Positions 30,004 to 30,524 of a stretch of 30,524 bases of DNA are shown in pieces (the stretch's first letter is position 1; every line of letters starts with the position of its first letter). The notes below the pieces were generated by a model. The model had not been told where the DNA came from. It worked only from the letters and a program-made list of their open reading frames with translations, and made no database searches. Source of the DNA: SLJM01 sp964415785 (GTDB lineage: Bacteria; Myxococcota_A; Bradymonadia; Bradymonadales; Bradymonadaceae). The stretch spans positions 1 through 30,524 of the forward strand of contig CAYQBU010000029.1 in the NCBI GenBank assembly GCA_964415785.1, read 5' to 3'. Both the position numbers and the translations under genes were made by a program.

Positions 30004-30524
30004 TTATGCGCTCTCGTCCAGATCTCGTTTGCGCGCTTGCAACACCTGTACAAAATCGTTGGGCGCTGCATTGAGGACGCGAAGGAACTTCGATGGGACC
30101 GCTTCGAACAAGCTCAGGACCCTCGCCCTCATCTCATCCTTGCTGGGCATCTCGGCCAACTGATTGACGCCGTCGATATCGAGCGTCGACCCGTCGAGAA
30201 AGCCGCCTCGCACCTCGTATTCATCGTTGTCTTTGGCAAACTCTTTGATCACCTTCGCGGGGCTGACGGCGTCTTCTTCGCTATACGCGATGGCCGTCGG
30301 TCCTTTGAACATGTCGGCGATCTCTGCCAGATCGGTGTCTTGAATCGCGATTTTGGCCAAGGTGTTCTTGACCACGCGATACTTCACGTTGTTGGCGCGA
30401 AACTCTGCGCGCAACGCGTTGACCGTATTGACATCGATCCCGGTGTGATTTGCCAGAATGACCGATTTCGCGTTCTCGAGATCGGAGCGGATCGACGCAA
30501 CTTCTGCTTCTTTCTGCGCTCGAT
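30004..30524 (-). CDS. rplJ: 50S ribosomal protein L10 (N-terminus outside window)
   Basis: The frame stays open to the right edge, giving about 173 residues that lack only the first few. The visible part reads RAQKEAEVASIRSDLENAKS, then VILANHTGIDVNTVNALRAE and VKYRVVKNTLAKIAI. That is the conserved L10 RNA-binding domain, followed by MFKGPTAIAYSEEDAVSPAK and the C-terminal helix that carries L7/L12 dimers. The TTG at 30414 is internal, not the start. It forms the operon head with rplL downstream; the leader that normally controls L10 autoregulation is outside the window. Confidence 0.95.
   Translation of the reverse strand, partial: RAQKEAEVASIRSDLENAKSVILANHTGIDVNTVNALRAEFRANNVKYRVVKNTLAKIAIQDTDLAEIADMFKGPTAIAYSEEDAVSPAKVIKEFAKDNDEYEVRGGFLDGSTLDIDGVNQLAEMPSKDEMRARVLSLFEAVPSKFLRVLNAAPNDFVQVLQARKRDLDESA

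Noticed and set aside
1..30524. tRNA, rRNA or CRISPR array
   Set aside because: No cloverleaf-like GTTCRANYC segments with matching stems, no rRNA-like stretches and no regularly spaced identical repeats were noticed.

Overview
The window looks like a stretch of a GC-rich chromosome with strong C/G bias at third codon positions. It most resembles a deltaproteobacterial/Myxococcota lineage; a Bradymonadales-like bacterium is my best guess, not proven. The reasons are a MYXO-CTERM-like sorting tail, a Ser/Thr kinase with the HRDVSPQN catalytic loop and C-terminal PEGA repeats, zinc-ribbon/TPR membrane proteins, several Asp/Glu-rich lipoproteins, and an ATP synthase c subunit with an N-terminal presequence. 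I see no rRNA, tRNA, CRISPR array, intact insertion sequence or prophage.

Layout. Positions 2-346 hold the tail of a TPR protein. On the minus strand follow a very large lipoprotein ORF (368-4201), which looks like two secreted proteins joined in frame, and cca (tRNA nucleotidyltransferase). A divergent plus-strand set comes next: a Fic-fold protein lacking the catalytic histidine, ribA (GTP cyclohydrolase II), an outer-membrane beta-barrel candidate and a lipoprotein. Positions 9.8-14.7 kb are a tightly packed minus-strand type III secretion block. In transcription order it is sctI, sctJ, sctL, sctN, sctO, a small unknown protein in the sctP position, and a Crp/Fnr-type regulator. A PEGA-domain Ser/Thr kinase lies directly upstream on the same strand. 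The secretin, export-gate and needle genes are not in the window.

A divergent cinA meets thpR tail to tail with a 30-bp overlap. thpR is coupled to two tandem paralogous zinc-ribbon / GYF-like / TM / TPR proteins. The 342-bp gap that follows carries three copies of a GCCC-R-GATTAT motif, two direct and one inverted, which looks like a small mobile-element relic or an operator array. Then come a GNAT-like gene, a bidirectional terminator, and on the minus strand the F0 genes atpZ-atpI-atpB-atpE downstream of gyrA. A divergent lipoprotein with a good sigma70-type promoter is followed by another strong bidirectional terminator, shared with the end of the rplJ-rplL operon; rplJ runs off the right edge.

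How the genes may work together: the secretion genes form one translationally coupled unit encoding the inner rod, inner ring and cytoplasmic ATPase complex. The upstream kinase and terminal Crp-like protein are candidate regulators by position only. Housekeeping genes (cca, ribA, cinA, thpR, atp, gyrA, rplJL) show this is core chromosome rather than a mobile island. The features most worth checking are the fused ORF, the degenerate Fic protein, the 22.5-kb repeat element, and the threonine motifs shared by the kinase linker and the zinc-ribbon protein.
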